43,737 nucleotides of DNA, from NCBI GenBank assembly GCA_010365215.1, contig JAAFGT010000028.1, positions 1-43,737 of the forward strand, in the 5' to 3' direction. Source of the stretch: Acidipila sp. Its GTDB lineage: Bacteria; Acidobacteriota; Terriglobia; Acidiferrales; UBA7541. A model generated the notes under the pieces. That model ran no database searches. It was not told the origin of the DNA and saw nothing but the letters and a program-made list of their open reading frames with translations. Below are positions 25,267-33,158 of this stretch, one piece after another (position 1 is the stretch's first letter; each line of letters begins with the position of its first letter). A program made the translations under genes and the position numbers.

Positions 25267-26147
25267 TGCGGCATGCCTCCCAGGCGGCGATAGACGTCGT
25301 AAACGGTCACGAAATCGCGGTGATCGAGTCCCAGACCACGGCAGGCGTTCAGCATCTCGTTGGCGGCTGCTCCGAGCGGCATCGGCGAGCCGAGCTTGCG
25401 GCCCATGTCGAGCGCCAGCAGCATATCCTTCTGCTGCAGGCTGACGTTGCCGTATACGGGCGCCGGCGTGTCCCGGGGAAGAATCAGGGGAGCACGGTAA
25501 CTAATCACCGGAGACACCACCACGCTTTTCAGCATCGCATCCACGGCGACGGCGCGAGGAACGCCGCTTTTTTCCGCCAGCGCCACGGCCTCACAGAAGC
25601 CGACGATTTGCGTAACCAACGCGAGGTTGATCGCCACCTTCATCTTCACCGCCAGGCCGCTTTCGCCGATATAGGTGACCTTCGGCCCAATCGCCAGCAG
25701 CACAGGCTGTACGCGCTCGAACGCGCTCCTGTCGCCTCCCACCATGATCGAAGCGTTTCCCTGGATGATCGTCGCGGTGCTCCCGGAAATTGGTGCGTCG
25801 AGCATACTCAACCCGGCTCGCGCAAACTGCGCGGAGATCGCCATGCTCTCTGCCGGATCGATGGTGCTCATATCCAGGTAGACGGCGTCTTTGGGCAGGC
25901 CCGCAATGACCCCGTCCTCCCCCAGTGCCACGGACCTGACCGCTGCGGCGTCGGTAACTATGGAAAAGACAACTTCCGATTTCCGGGCGACTTCGCGCGG
26001 CGTGTCTCCCCACATCATGCCCAGCTTAAGCAGAGCCTCGCCTTTGGAACGGCTTCGATTCCAGCCTGTGACCGTATGCCCCGCGGCCGTGAGGCGCGGC
26101 ACGATAATCGAGCCCATGTCTCCCAGACCCAGAAATCCGACCTTCAC
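25263..26147 (-). CDS. NAD(P)-dependent beta-hydroxyacid dehydrogenase (3-hydroxyisobutyrate dehydrogenase family)
   Basis: 294 residues. N-terminal nucleotide-binding motif GFLGLGDMGSIIVPRL and WNRSRSK; Asn-Arg after beta2 suggests NADP preference. DAPISGSTA gives the substrate-binding segment. The catalytic Lys lies in KMKVAINLAL near 170, and the helical C-terminal domain follows (LQQKDMLLALDMG). Members oxidise 3-hydroxyisobutyrate, tartronate semialdehyde or similar compounds. First gene of the three-gene operon; substrate unassigned. Confidence 0.88.
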   Translation of the reverse strand: MKVGFLGLGDMGSIIVPRLTAAGHTVTGWNRSRSKGEALLKLGMMWGDTPREVARKSEVVFSIVTDAAAVRSVALGEDGVIAGLPKDAVYLDMSTIDPAESMAISAQFARAGLSMLDAPISGSTATIIQGNASIMVGGDRSAFERVQPVLLAIGPKVTYIGESGLAVKMKVAINLALVTQIVGFCEAVALAEKSGVPRAVAVDAMLKSVVVSPVISYRAPLILPRDTPAPVYGNVSLQQKDMLLALDMGRKLGSPMPLGAAANEMLNACRGLGLDHRDFVTVYDVYRRLGGMPQ

Positions 26148-26361
26148 CGGGCACCTCCTGCCACAGGGACTGAACTTGGAAGCGAAATCTTAACAAGCGC
26201 ATCGGAGGCAGTCAAAAAGGGGGGTAGTTTCCGAGTGAATATAGCGAAGTTGCGAAATGCGGCACAGCGGTTAGCCTGGCAGCCGATACCGTGTAGTTAA
26301 AAATACAAATCGCTACGTCCGTCTCATACGCAAGGCGTGTTCAGTGGGGAGGTAACTAAAC

Positions 26362-26886
26362 TCAGTCTACAAACTTTTCTGCGGCTGGCGGCAGCGCAAG
26401 CTTTGCTTTGGCCAGCGCCTTGGAGATGCTGTCCTCGGCAATCTGTTCGGAGGCGTTCCGCGCCGTGGCCAGCTCGCTGATGAGCAGATGCCTGGCACGC
26501 TCGAGCATTTTCTTTTCGCGGAAGGATAGCGGTTTGGTGCGGGAGAGCGAAACCAGGCTTTTCAGAACGGTGGCGACTTCGTAAAGCGATCCCGTGCGCA
26601 TACGCTCGGAATTTTCTTTGAAGCGATGTTTCCAGTCGTGGTGGCTGCCGCACTTGGTGGTCTCGAGATATTCGAGCACCTTGCCGGCTTCCATCGAGCG
26701 GATCACCGGCCGCAGACCCACCGCCTCGATATTCGAATGCGGCACCATCACCCGCAGTCCACTGGCAGCTACCCGCAACATGTAGAATCTTTCGCTGCGC
26801 CCCTCCACTGCTCCATAACTTATCTGCTCGATAATACCCACGCCGTGGTTCGGATAGACCACTTTATCGCCGAGCTTGAAGTCCAT
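26362..26886 (-). CDS. carD: CarD/CdnL-type RNA polymerase-binding regulator
   Basis: 174 residues. The N-terminal Tudor-like domain (FKLGDKVVYPNHGVGIIEQI) binds the RNA polymerase beta subunit, and the helical C-terminal domain contacts promoter DNA and stabilises open complexes (known from mycobacteria and myxobacteria). Residues 60-160 are helical and basic, with KHRFKENSERMRTG. AGGGGG lies 10 bases before the ATG. Monocistronic, with its own good promoter. The same polymerase-binding fold occurs in Mfd at about 9798-10000 in this window. Confidence 0.93.
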   Translation of the reverse strand: MDFKLGDKVVYPNHGVGIIEQISYGAVEGRSERFYMLRVAASGLRVMVPHSNIEAVGLRPVIRSMEAGKVLEYLETTKCGSHHDWKHRFKENSERMRTGSLYEVATVLKSLVSLSRTKPLSFREKKMLERARHLLISELATARNASEQIAEDSISKALAKAKLALPPAAEKFVD

Positions 26887-26916
26887 GTGAAGGGAACCCC
26901 CTAGGGTGTCTAATTC

Positions 26917-26945
26917 AGTGTACGGAAGAGCACACTAGAGGTCAA
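26917..26945 (-). promoter_or_regulatory. Sigma70-type promoter of carD
   Basis: On the minus strand: TTGACC (26945-26940), a 17-base spacer and TACACT (26922-26917). Start predicted near 26910, giving a leader of about 23 bases. It is the best consensus match I saw in the window. Confidence 0.65.
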
Positions 26946-27084
26946 GGAAACGATGAAAAGAACCTTAGAAGCGATTTAGGCGAAGGGAAGGCGAATCGCA
27001 GCGTAACTGTATATTTTTGTTAGGCCTACTACCCATTTTTTGCGGTTACGGGCATCGCTGCGAACACCTCGCCCCGCCGCATGT

Positions 27085-27090
27085 TACGAT
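27085..27090 (+). promoter_or_regulatory. Putative -10 element (TACGAT) directly before the ABC exporter gene
   Basis: It ends 6 bases before ATG 27097, so transcription would begin at about the start codon and the message could be leaderless. No -35 match. Confidence 0.35.
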
Positions 27091-27096
27091 AGTTGG

Positions 27097-28989
27097 ATGC
27101 CCCCCGGAGTTAAACCCCCCAAGCCCGTTGGTGCCGAGCGCATGCGGAAACTCTGGCCCGAAATCTGGGCGCTGGTCAAGCCCCGCCGTGGCCTGCTCGC
27201 CGCGGGATTTGTACTGATGGTGGTGAATCGAGTCTCCGGACTGGTGCTGCCCTACTCTTCGAAATACCTTTTCGACGACATTCTCGGTAAACATCACAAG
27301 GAACTGCTGCTGCCCCTGGTCCTGGTCATTCTAGGGGCTACCGCAATCCAGGGAATCTCCTCCTATGCGCTGACGCAACTGCTCTCCAAGGCAGCGCAAC
27401 GGTTGATCGCTGAATTGCGCCGTCAGGTACAGGAGCACATCGGGCGGCTGTCGCTGGCTTACTACGATGCCAACAAGACGGGCGCGCTGGTCTCGCGCAT
27501 CATGAGCGACGTGGAAGGCGTGCGCAACCTGATCGGCACGGGGCTGGTGGAATTCGCCGGCGGACTGCTGACCGCCTGCCTGGCCCTGGTGGTCCTGTTC
27601 CGCATCAGCGTACAGATGACGGCCATCGCCTTGGGGTTTTTGATGGTCCTGGCCTACGCGCTCAATAAAGCATTCGGCACGATCCGGCCGCTGTTCCGCG
27701 CGCGGCCCAAAATCAACGCTGAAGTTACCGGGCGGCTGACTGAATCATTGGGGGGCGTGCGCGTAGTCAAGGGCTACCACGCCGAAGCGCGCGAGGCGCA
27801 GGTTTTCTCCGCCGGCGTCCAGCGCCTGCTCGATAACGTGCTCAAGAGCCTGACGGCGATGTCGCTGATGGGACTCTCCTCCTCGGCCATGATCGGGATC
27901 GTCAGCGCCGCGGTGATGTACGTCGGAGCCGGTCAGATTTTTGCCGGGGTCATGACCCTCGGCACTTTCGTCACCTACACGTTGTTTCTCGGTCTCTTGG
28001 TAGCGCCGGTATTTCAGATTGTGGGCATCGGCACGCAGATCACCGAAGCGCTGGCCGGTCTGGAACGCACCCGCGAGGTTTTGAATGAACGTCCCGAGGA
28101 CGAAGATCCGCGGCGCACGGTAACGCCCGGGGCCATTCGCGGTGATGTGGTGTTCGACCATGTGGACTTTTCTTACCAGCCGGGGAAGCCGGTTCTAAAC
28201 GACATCACTTTTCGCGCGGCGCCGGGAACGGTGACCGCGCTGGTTGGTCCTTCGGGAGCAGGAAAGTCCACGATCATCGGGCTTATTGCGGCCTTTTATG
28301 TGCCCAGCAGCGGAAAGATACTTCTCGACGGGGTGGATCTGTCTACTATGAAACTGAGCGCCTATCGCACGGCGATCGGCGTTGTGCTTCAAGAGACGTT
28401 TCTGTTCGACGGCACCATCCGTGAAAATGTCGCGTTTTCGCATCCTGATGCCCCCGAGGAGCAGATCCTTGCGGCCTGCCGCATCGCCCGCGTGGACGAA
28501 TTCGCCGAAGGCTTCGAGAAACGCTACGACACCGTGGTTGGCGAGCGTGGCGTAAAGCTGTCGGGAGGGCAGCGCCAGCGCGTCTCCATCGCCCGCGCAA
28601 TCCTCGCCGATCCACGCATCTTGATTCTCGACGAAGCCACTTCCAGCCTCGATTCCGAATCCGAGGCGCTGATCCAGCAGGGTCTGAGTTACCTTATGCG
28701 CGGCCGGACTACCTTCGTGATTGCGCATCGCCTTTCCACCATCCGTCGCGCCGATCAGATTCTGGTGATCGAAGCCGGGCGCGTGATCGAACGCGGCACT
28801 CACCAGTCGCTCTATGCTGCCGGGGGACGCTATTTCGATCTCTACACCAAGCAGCACGGGCTGGAAACGAATCTGTTTTTAGCGCCCGGCGAAGGCGGCG
28901 GAGAGACGGACGCAGCGCCGGAGGCAGCAGTTCCCGGAGGTGGGCGGGAACCGGACCCGCTGCGCATTATCAGCGGCCGTGAAAGTTGA
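27097..28989 (+). CDS. MsbA-like ABC exporter (fused membrane and ATPase domains)
   Basis: 630 residues from ATG 27097; the frame opens at 27040, but those 19 residues are not family-like. Six-helix exporter domain at about 35-320 (RRGLLAAGFVLMVVNRVSG onward), then the ATPase: Walker A GPSGAGKST (from 384), LSGGQRQRVSIARAIL (from 488), Walker B ILILDEATSSLD (about 508) and the switch AHRLST. It probably works as a homodimer that flips lipid A-core or another lipid, although drug export by the same family cannot be excluded. The last 40 residues are Gly/Pro/Glu-rich. tsaB follows after 81 bases. Confidence 0.88.
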   Translation: MPPGVKPPKPVGAERMRKLWPEIWALVKPRRGLLAAGFVLMVVNRVSGLVLPYSSKYLFDDILGKHHKELLLPLVLVILGATAIQGISSYALTQLLSKAAQRLIAELRRQVQEHIGRLSLAYYDANKTGALVSRIMSDVEGVRNLIGTGLVEFAGGLLTACLALVVLFRISVQMTAIALGFLMVLAYALNKAFGTIRPLFRARPKINAEVTGRLTESLGGVRVVKGYHAEAREAQVFSAGVQRLLDNVLKSLTAMSLMGLSSSAMIGIVSAAVMYVGAGQIFAGVMTLGTFVTYTLFLGLLVAPVFQIVGIGTQITEALAGLERTREVLNERPEDEDPRRTVTPGAIRGDVVFDHVDFSYQPGKPVLNDITFRAAPGTVTALVGPSGAGKSTIIGLIAAFYVPSSGKILLDGVDLSTMKLSAYRTAIGVVLQETFLFDGTIRENVAFSHPDAPEEQILAACRIARVDEFAEGFEKRYDTVVGERGVKLSGGQRQRVSIARAILADPRILILDEATSSLDSESEALIQQGLSYLMRGRTTFVIAHRLSTIRRADQILVIEAGRVIERGTHQSLYAAGGRYFDLYTKQHGLETNLFLAPGEGGGETDAAPEAAVPGGGREPDPLRIISGRES

Positions 28990-29058
28990 TGGAATATCTG
29001 CCGTAGCTTGCCCCAAATCCCTTTGCCTGCCCGCCGCCGAGATAGCCCGTCGCTGAGA

Positions 29059-29064
29059 TAGAAT
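29059..29064 (+). promoter_or_regulatory. Putative -10 element (TAGAAT) for tsaB, leaderless spacing
   Basis: It ends 6 bases before GTG 29071, so the predicted transcript would start at the start codon. No ribosome site is seen before the GTG. Confidence 0.45.
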
Positions 29065-29070
29065 ATCCGC

Positions 29071-29766
29071 GTGCTGGTCCTGGCCATCGATACCGCTTCT
29101 CCGCATGGCAGTGTCGCCGCGCTGCGGGACGGTGAACTGCTCGATGTAGTTTCCAATGATGCGGGCGACACCCATTCCCTGCGGTTCTTTGGGCAGATGG
29201 AGAAGTTACTTCGCGAACAGAACCTGGCTATGCCGCAGTTCGACGTCTATGCCGTCAACGCCGGCCCTGGTTCTTTCACCGGCGTGCGCGTTGGATTGAC
29301 CGCTGTAAAGGCCTGGGCCGAAGTTTACGGCAAACCGGTAGCTGCGCTGAGCGGGCTCGAGGCGGTGGCTGTTCAGGCGCCGGCCACTGCGCGTCTGCTT
29401 GCTGCCGTCACCGATGCGCGGCGCGGCCAGCTCTACGCCGGACTCTACCAACGTGAAGGCGGCATATTGCGGCCCCGCGGCGAAGACACCGTAATGGCGC
29501 CCGCTGACTGCTTTGCATACCTCGCCGGCCAGGCTCGCGGTGAAGGTATCTGCTTTGCGACCCCCGCGCTGGATTGGCTGGCGCCGTTGCTTGCTGCTTC
29601 CCAGTTTCACGACGCCCAGGTTGTCGCCGTCTCCGAGGTTCTCGCTCCGTCCATCGGGCGCCTCGGCCTGGAACGCGCGCTGGCCGGGGAGACGCTGGAT
29701 GCACTCAGTCTCGACGCGCACTATGTGCGCTGCAGCGATGCCGAAGTTTTTGGTAAAGCGAAGTGA
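29071..29766 (+). CDS. tsaB: tRNA threonylcarbamoyladenosine biosynthesis protein TsaB
   Basis: 231 residues from GTG 29071. Non-catalytic ASKHA partner that dimerises with TsaD to make t6A at A37 of ANN-reading tRNAs (family knowledge). LVLAIDTASPHGSVA at the start, NAGPGSFTGVRVGLTAVKA near 72, and the YAGLY strand. The metal site of TsaD is absent, as expected. The stop overlaps the next start by 4 bases (GTGA), the common tsaB-rimI pairing. Confidence 0.95.
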   Translation: MLVLAIDTASPHGSVAALRDGELLDVVSNDAGDTHSLRFFGQMEKLLREQNLAMPQFDVYAVNAGPGSFTGVRVGLTAVKAWAEVYGKPVAALSGLEAVAVQAPATARLLAAVTDARRGQLYAGLYQREGGILRPRGEDTVMAPADCFAYLAGQARGEGICFATPALDWLAPLLAASQFHDAQVVAVSEVLAPSIGRLGLERALAGETLDALSLDAHYVRCSDAEVFGKAK

Positions 29767-30221
29767 ATTCTCCGGCTGTGCGAATTGTAGCGCGAAGGAT
29801 CACTCCCGCCGACGTTCCGGCTGTGCTGGCTCTTCAGGCGCGTTCCTCAGAGGCCTCGCAATGGTCCGCCGAGGGATGTACGCGCGCTGCCGCAGGCGAA
29901 TATCCGGCGTGGGTGGCAGGTGTGGGGGATGGCATACACGGTTTTTTGGTTATGCGCACCGCGGCCGATGAGTCCGAGATACTTAACCTGGCCGTGGAGC
30001 CGGAACGCCGCAGGCAGGGAATTGCTTCCGCGCTTTTGGCGGCAGCGCTTGTGGCTGCTCGCGCGGCCGGTGCCAAGAGCGTTTACCTGGAAGTGCGTGA
30101 GTCCAACGCGGTGGCGATCGCGTTTTACCGGAGCAGTGGTTTCGAACCCACCGGCCGGCGCGCGCGCTACTACCAAGACCCACCCGAAGCAGCCGTGGTG
30201 ATGAGCCAGGCGCTTTTTTAG
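29763..30221 (+). CDS. rimI: RimI-like GNAT N-acetyltransferase
   Basis: 152 residues from GTG 29763, inside the tsaB stop. Acetyl-CoA-binding core: LNLAVEPERRRQGIASALL (motif A, R-R-x-G-I/A), then YLEVRESNAVAIAFYRSSGFEPTGRRARYY. It is predicted to acetylate the N-terminus of ribosomal protein S18 or others (family knowledge); the target is inferred from the tsaB neighbourhood only. 150 bases of non-coding DNA follow. Confidence 0.88.
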   Translation: MNSPAVRIVARRITPADVPAVLALQARSSEASQWSAEGCTRAAAGEYPAWVAGVGDGIHGFLVMRTAADESEILNLAVEPERRRQGIASALLAAALVAARAAGAKSVYLEVRESNAVAIAFYRSSGFEPTGRRARYYQDPPEAAVVMSQALF

Positions 30222-30324
30222 GATATTTGTCCGCCTCCTATGCACATGGCTGAGGGCTAACTACGGCTTCCACTACCCGGCCCACCTGACGCGTGAAAAT
30301 TATTGCTGCGCGGTTTCTGCTATG

Positions 30325-30346
30325 TTACATTTCGATTGTTATGTAA
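30325..30346. repeat. Inverted repeat TTACAT-N10-ATGTAA upstream of the DUF465 gene
   Basis: Perfect 6-base arms with a 10-base spacer in an AT-rich stretch, 26-47 bases before ATG 30372. TATG-containing -10-like sequences overlap both arms (tgctatgtt, tgttatgta). It could be an operator; no regulator is known. Confidence 0.3.
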
Positions 30347-30371
30347 ATCCGCGTCTATCCGGAGGGAACCG

Positions 30372-30611
30372 ATGTCCACCTCGCCCGAGGAACTCCGCGC
30401 ACACCTGCTGGCCAGCAATGATGAGTACCAGCGCCTGGCCAGGGAACACTCGCAGTATGAAATGCAGCTCGAGCAACTGGTCAACTCCCCGTACTTCAAC
30501 TCCGAAGACCTGATTCTTCAAATAGAGCTCAAAAAAATGAAATTGCGGCTGAAGGATCAGATGGAACGCATCGTCCTACGACATCAGAAGAATCATTCGG
30601 TTCGGGTGTAA
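30372..30611 (+). CDS. YdcH/DUF465-family small coiled-coil protein
   Basis: 79 residues from ATG 30372 (GGAGGG 6 bases upstream); the frame is open from 30303, but the family begins here. Helical throughout: ELRAHLLASNDEYQRLAREH, QYEMQLEQLVNSPYF, then LQIELKKMKLRLKDQMERI, the characteristic two-helix DUF465 pattern. The function is unknown in the family. It is short, acidic/basic mixed and probably cytoplasmic. Independent of its neighbours by spacing. Confidence 0.85.
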   Translation: MSTSPEELRAHLLASNDEYQRLAREHSQYEMQLEQLVNSPYFNSEDLILQIELKKMKLRLKDQMERIVLRHQKNHSVRV

Positions 30612-30640
30612 AGAACGTCTCGCCCTTCCGCCATCTGGCG

Positions 30641-30646
30641 TAGAAT
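30641..30646 (+). promoter_or_regulatory. Putative -10 element (TAGAAT) for psd-pssA-asd-like-lptE-holA
   Basis: Located 19 bases before GTG 30666, with a purine-rich AGGG...GGGGA leader between. No clear -35. Confidence 0.45.
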
Positions 30647-30665
30647 AACGTGAGGGTGTGGGGAT

Positions 30666-31295
30666 GTGCCCTCTCGATGCGCGATGGTTTCTGACGGTTA
30701 CAAGTTTGCCGCCCCGCCGCTTGTGCTTGGCCTTCTGGCGTTGGTGCCCGGTTGGCACTGGCTGGCCGGCATACTGCTGTTCCTGGGAATTTTTGTACTC
30801 TACTTTTTTCGCGATCCCGATCGAGTGGCCCCTGCTTCTCCGGACGCGGTGGTTTCACCCGCCGACGGCCGCGTAGTGGAAATCGTTGAGGAATCCCTGG
30901 AGGGCGCGCCCGGACGCCGCATCAGCATTTTCCTTTCCGTCTGGGACGTTCACGTGAACCGCTCGCCGGTGGCCGGCACCATCCGTCGCGTGGACTACAA
31001 GCCGGGAAAGTTCTATGCCGCACTGCGCGCTCGCGCATCGCTAGAAAACGAACAGAACATCATTCGCGTTTCCACTCCGCACGGAGACATGGTCTTCAAA
31101 CAAATTGCCGGTTGGATCGCGCGCCGCGTGCTCTGCTGGAAGGCAGTGGGTGACACGGTTCAGCTTGGCGAGCGTATCGGCATGATACGCTTCGGCTCGC
31201 GCACGGATGTGTGGCTCCCGCTTGCCGCCGAGATTGTCGTCAAGCGCGGCGACAGTGTGCGCGGCGGGGTTACCTTACTGGCGAGATGGAAATGA
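30666..31295 (+). CDS. psd: Phosphatidylserine decarboxylase (short form)
   Basis: 209 residues from GTG 30666. Converts phosphatidylserine to phosphatidylethanolamine with a pyruvoyl cofactor made by self-cleavage (family knowledge). Two N-terminal hydrophobic stretches (LVLGLLALVPGW, ILLFLGIFVLYFF) before FRDPDR anchor it to the membrane. SPADGRV and the DVHVNRSP motif are present. The cleavage site is Gly177-Ser178 in IRFGSR. This is the about 210-residue Psd class, without the long N-terminal region of E. coli Psd. The stop overlaps the pssA start (ATGA), placing both steps of PE synthesis in one operon. Confidence 0.93.
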   Translation: MPSRCAMVSDGYKFAAPPLVLGLLALVPGWHWLAGILLFLGIFVLYFFRDPDRVAPASPDAVVSPADGRVVEIVEESLEGAPGRRISIFLSVWDVHVNRSPVAGTIRRVDYKPGKFYAALRARASLENEQNIIRVSTPHGDMVFKQIAGWIARRVLCWKAVGDTVQLGERIGMIRFGSRTDVWLPLAAEIVVKRGDSVRGGVTLLARWK

Positions 31296-32089
31296 AAAAT
31301 TATCCGTCATCGAAAGGTCTGGGACTGCGCCGTGGCGTCTACCTGCTGCCCAGCCTGTTGACTGTGGGCAATCTGCTGTGCGGTTACTACGCCATCTTCG
31401 TCACCTACAAAGGCGGAGCTCGGGAGTTTGACCACGCCGCAATTGCCATCGGTATTGCCAGTCTGTTCGACGCGCTCGACGGCCGCGTAGCGCGCGTCAC
31501 CGGCTCCAATTCCGAATTCGGCAAACAACTCGACTCGCTGGCCGACATCATCAGTTTTGGCGTAGCTCCCGCGTTCCTGGCCTACGTGTGGGGGCTGCAG
31601 ACCATTACCCAGAGCGTGGGACTGCCGCATCACACCGTGCAGATCGGCTGGCTGGTGACGCTCGGATTCGTGATCTGCTGCGCCTGGAGGCTGGCGCGAT
31701 TCAATATTCAGGGCATGATGCCGGCTTCCGGGATGCGTTACTTCGTGGGTATGCCGTGCCCCGCCGCGGCGGCCCAGGTCGCTGCTGTCGTGCACTTTGA
31801 AAAAACGCCTCTGGACGACTGGCGCTGGGCATTCGTCTGGCTGGTGGTCATCGCTATTCTTGCGGCCCTGATGGTTAGCCGGCTCCGCTTCTACAGCTTT
31901 AAGGACCTGGGCTGGCAGATGCCGCAGCCTTCGCTGGTGGTAGTTCTGATGGCTCTATTTATCGGCGCCATCGTGTGGTATTCGGAAGAGGTGCTTCTGC
32001 TGATCGCCACGCTCTACACCCTGTCCGGGCTGGTGCTCTGGCTGACTCGTGCTGCGCGCCGCCGGCGTCCCGCTGCGCGCACCGCCTGA
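31292..32089 (+). CDS. pssA: CDP-diacylglycerol--serine O-phosphatidyltransferase
   Basis: 265 residues from ATG 31292. The frame opens at 31211 inside psd, but ATGA at 31292-31295 marks the likely start; ATG 31286 is a second choice. CDP-alcohol phosphatidyltransferase motif: FDALDGRVARVTGSNSEFGK then LDSLAD, with all Asp residues. About seven membrane helices follow (LTVGNLLCGYYAIF, LVTLGFVICCAW, then LVVVLMALFIGAIVW and others). It makes the phosphatidylserine that Psd decarboxylates. The C-terminus is Arg-rich. Confidence 0.94.
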   Translation: MKNYPSSKGLGLRRGVYLLPSLLTVGNLLCGYYAIFVTYKGGAREFDHAAIAIGIASLFDALDGRVARVTGSNSEFGKQLDSLADIISFGVAPAFLAYVWGLQTITQSVGLPHHTVQIGWLVTLGFVICCAWRLARFNIQGMMPASGMRYFVGMPCPAAAAQVAAVVHFEKTPLDDWRWAFVWLVVIAILAALMVSRLRFYSFKDLGWQMPQPSLVVVLMALFIGAIVWYSEEVLLLIATLYTLSGLVLWLTRAARRRRPAARTA

Positions 32090-32098
32090 GTCCTTCGA

Positions 32099-33121
32099 AT
32101 GCCTCCTTTAAACGGCCAGCCACTCCGCATCGGTATTGTCGGAGCATCCACTCTCCGCGGTAAAGAGATCGCGCAGATTCTCGACGAGCGCCCCCTGCCC
32201 GTTCCCGTCGCCGGCATCCGTCTTTTCGATGACCTCAGCCTGGCAGGAACGCTGACCGTGGCGGCGGGTGAGCCGGTGGTGGTGCAGACTCTGAATGAAG
32301 ACAGCCTGCGCGGATTGCACCTGGTCTTTTTCGCCTGCGATGAATCCTTCAGCGCGATCCATTGGGCCGCCGCCCAGGCCGCAGGCGCGGTGGTTATTGA
32401 TCTATCCGGCGCTGTGGCCACACTCGATTCAGCCGCGATTTCCATCCCCACCCTCAACGGCGCCCATTCAGAATCGAGCTTGTCTTCCGCTAAGCTGTTT
32501 TACTCCCCGGGCGCTGCGACCATTGTTGCGTGCACGCTAGCCCAAGGACTTCGCGAGCTGCGCGCCCGGCGTATCGCAGCGGTATTTTTTCAGCCGGTCT
32601 CCGAGCTGGGATTGGCAGGAATTGAGGAGCTGGAGAGCCAGACGGCAAAGCTGCTTTCGTTCCAGCCCTTTTCGCGCGAGGTGTTTGACACGCAAGTGGC
32701 TTTCAATCTGCTGGATCACTACGGACAATTGAGCCGCGCGCGTCTGGAGGATGTCCGCAACGCTACCGCGCGTGATGTGCGCGCCTTTTTGCGCGGCGCG
32801 CAGCCGCTCCCCGCCGTGCAGGTGGTTCATGCGCCGGTATTTTATTCACTGGCGTTCAGTATTTTCGTCGAGCTCCAACAGGCCGGCACTCCCGAGGCGC
32901 TGGGCCGGGCGCTCGCTGCGGTTGGAGTGAGCATCCCCTCGGCGGAGGATCCGCCGACCACTAATCTGACTGTAGCCGGTTCTCATGGCGTGACCATCGG
33001 TTCCATTCGGCGCGATCCCAATGTCGACTCGGGCTATTGGCTGTGGGGCGCGGTGGACAACATCCGCCTGGCCGCCGATAATGCCGTGCGCATCGCGGAG
33101 AAAATCATTGAACGTATCTGA
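32099..33121 (+). CDS. Aspartate-semialdehyde dehydrogenase-like protein lacking catalytic residues (USG-1-like)
   Basis: 340 residues. The N-terminal Rossmann domain (RIGIVGASTLRGKEIAQIL) and the C-terminal dimerisation domain of ASADH are recognisable. Where active enzymes have NPNC, this protein reads SPGA (136-139), so the nucleophilic Cys is Ala139. Where they have a G-H-S/T catalytic His after RxPVF, it reads HAPVFYSL, with Leu251 at the His position and no Arg. E. coli USG-1 is a known non-catalytic paralogue; this looks like the same kind. It lies between pssA and lptE with gaps of 9 and 7 bases. A structural or regulatory role is inference; it should not be called Asd. Confidence 0.8.
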   Translation: MPPLNGQPLRIGIVGASTLRGKEIAQILDERPLPVPVAGIRLFDDLSLAGTLTVAAGEPVVVQTLNEDSLRGLHLVFFACDESFSAIHWAAAQAAGAVVIDLSGAVATLDSAAISIPTLNGAHSESSLSSAKLFYSPGAATIVACTLAQGLRELRARRIAAVFFQPVSELGLAGIEELESQTAKLLSFQPFSREVFDTQVAFNLLDHYGQLSRARLEDVRNATARDVRAFLRGAQPLPAVQVVHAPVFYSLAFSIFVELQQAGTPEALGRALAAVGVSIPSAEDPPTTNLTVAGSHGVTIGSIRRDPNVDSGYWLWGAVDNIRLAADNAVRIAEKIIERI

Positions 33122-33128
33122 GCGAGCC

Positions 33129-33158
33129 ATGCGTGCAAGCTTCATGCGTGCAAGGTTC
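33129..33158 (+). repeat. 15-bp tandem duplication at the lptE start
   Basis: atgcgtgcaagcttc is followed by atgcgtgcaaggttc (14 of 15 identical), giving MRASF-MRARF and two in-frame ATG starts. Either ATG could be used. Confidence 0.75.

Noticed and set aside
25245-26300. A 351-codon open frame on the plus strand
   Set aside because: It lies antisense to the dehydrogenase gene, which has clear motifs; its translation is His/Arg-rich and looks like a shadow.
26148-26361. 214-base gap between the dehydrogenase and carD genes, checked for a tRNA or small RNA
   Set aside because: No cloverleaf arms, T-loop sequence or strong hairpin found by eye.
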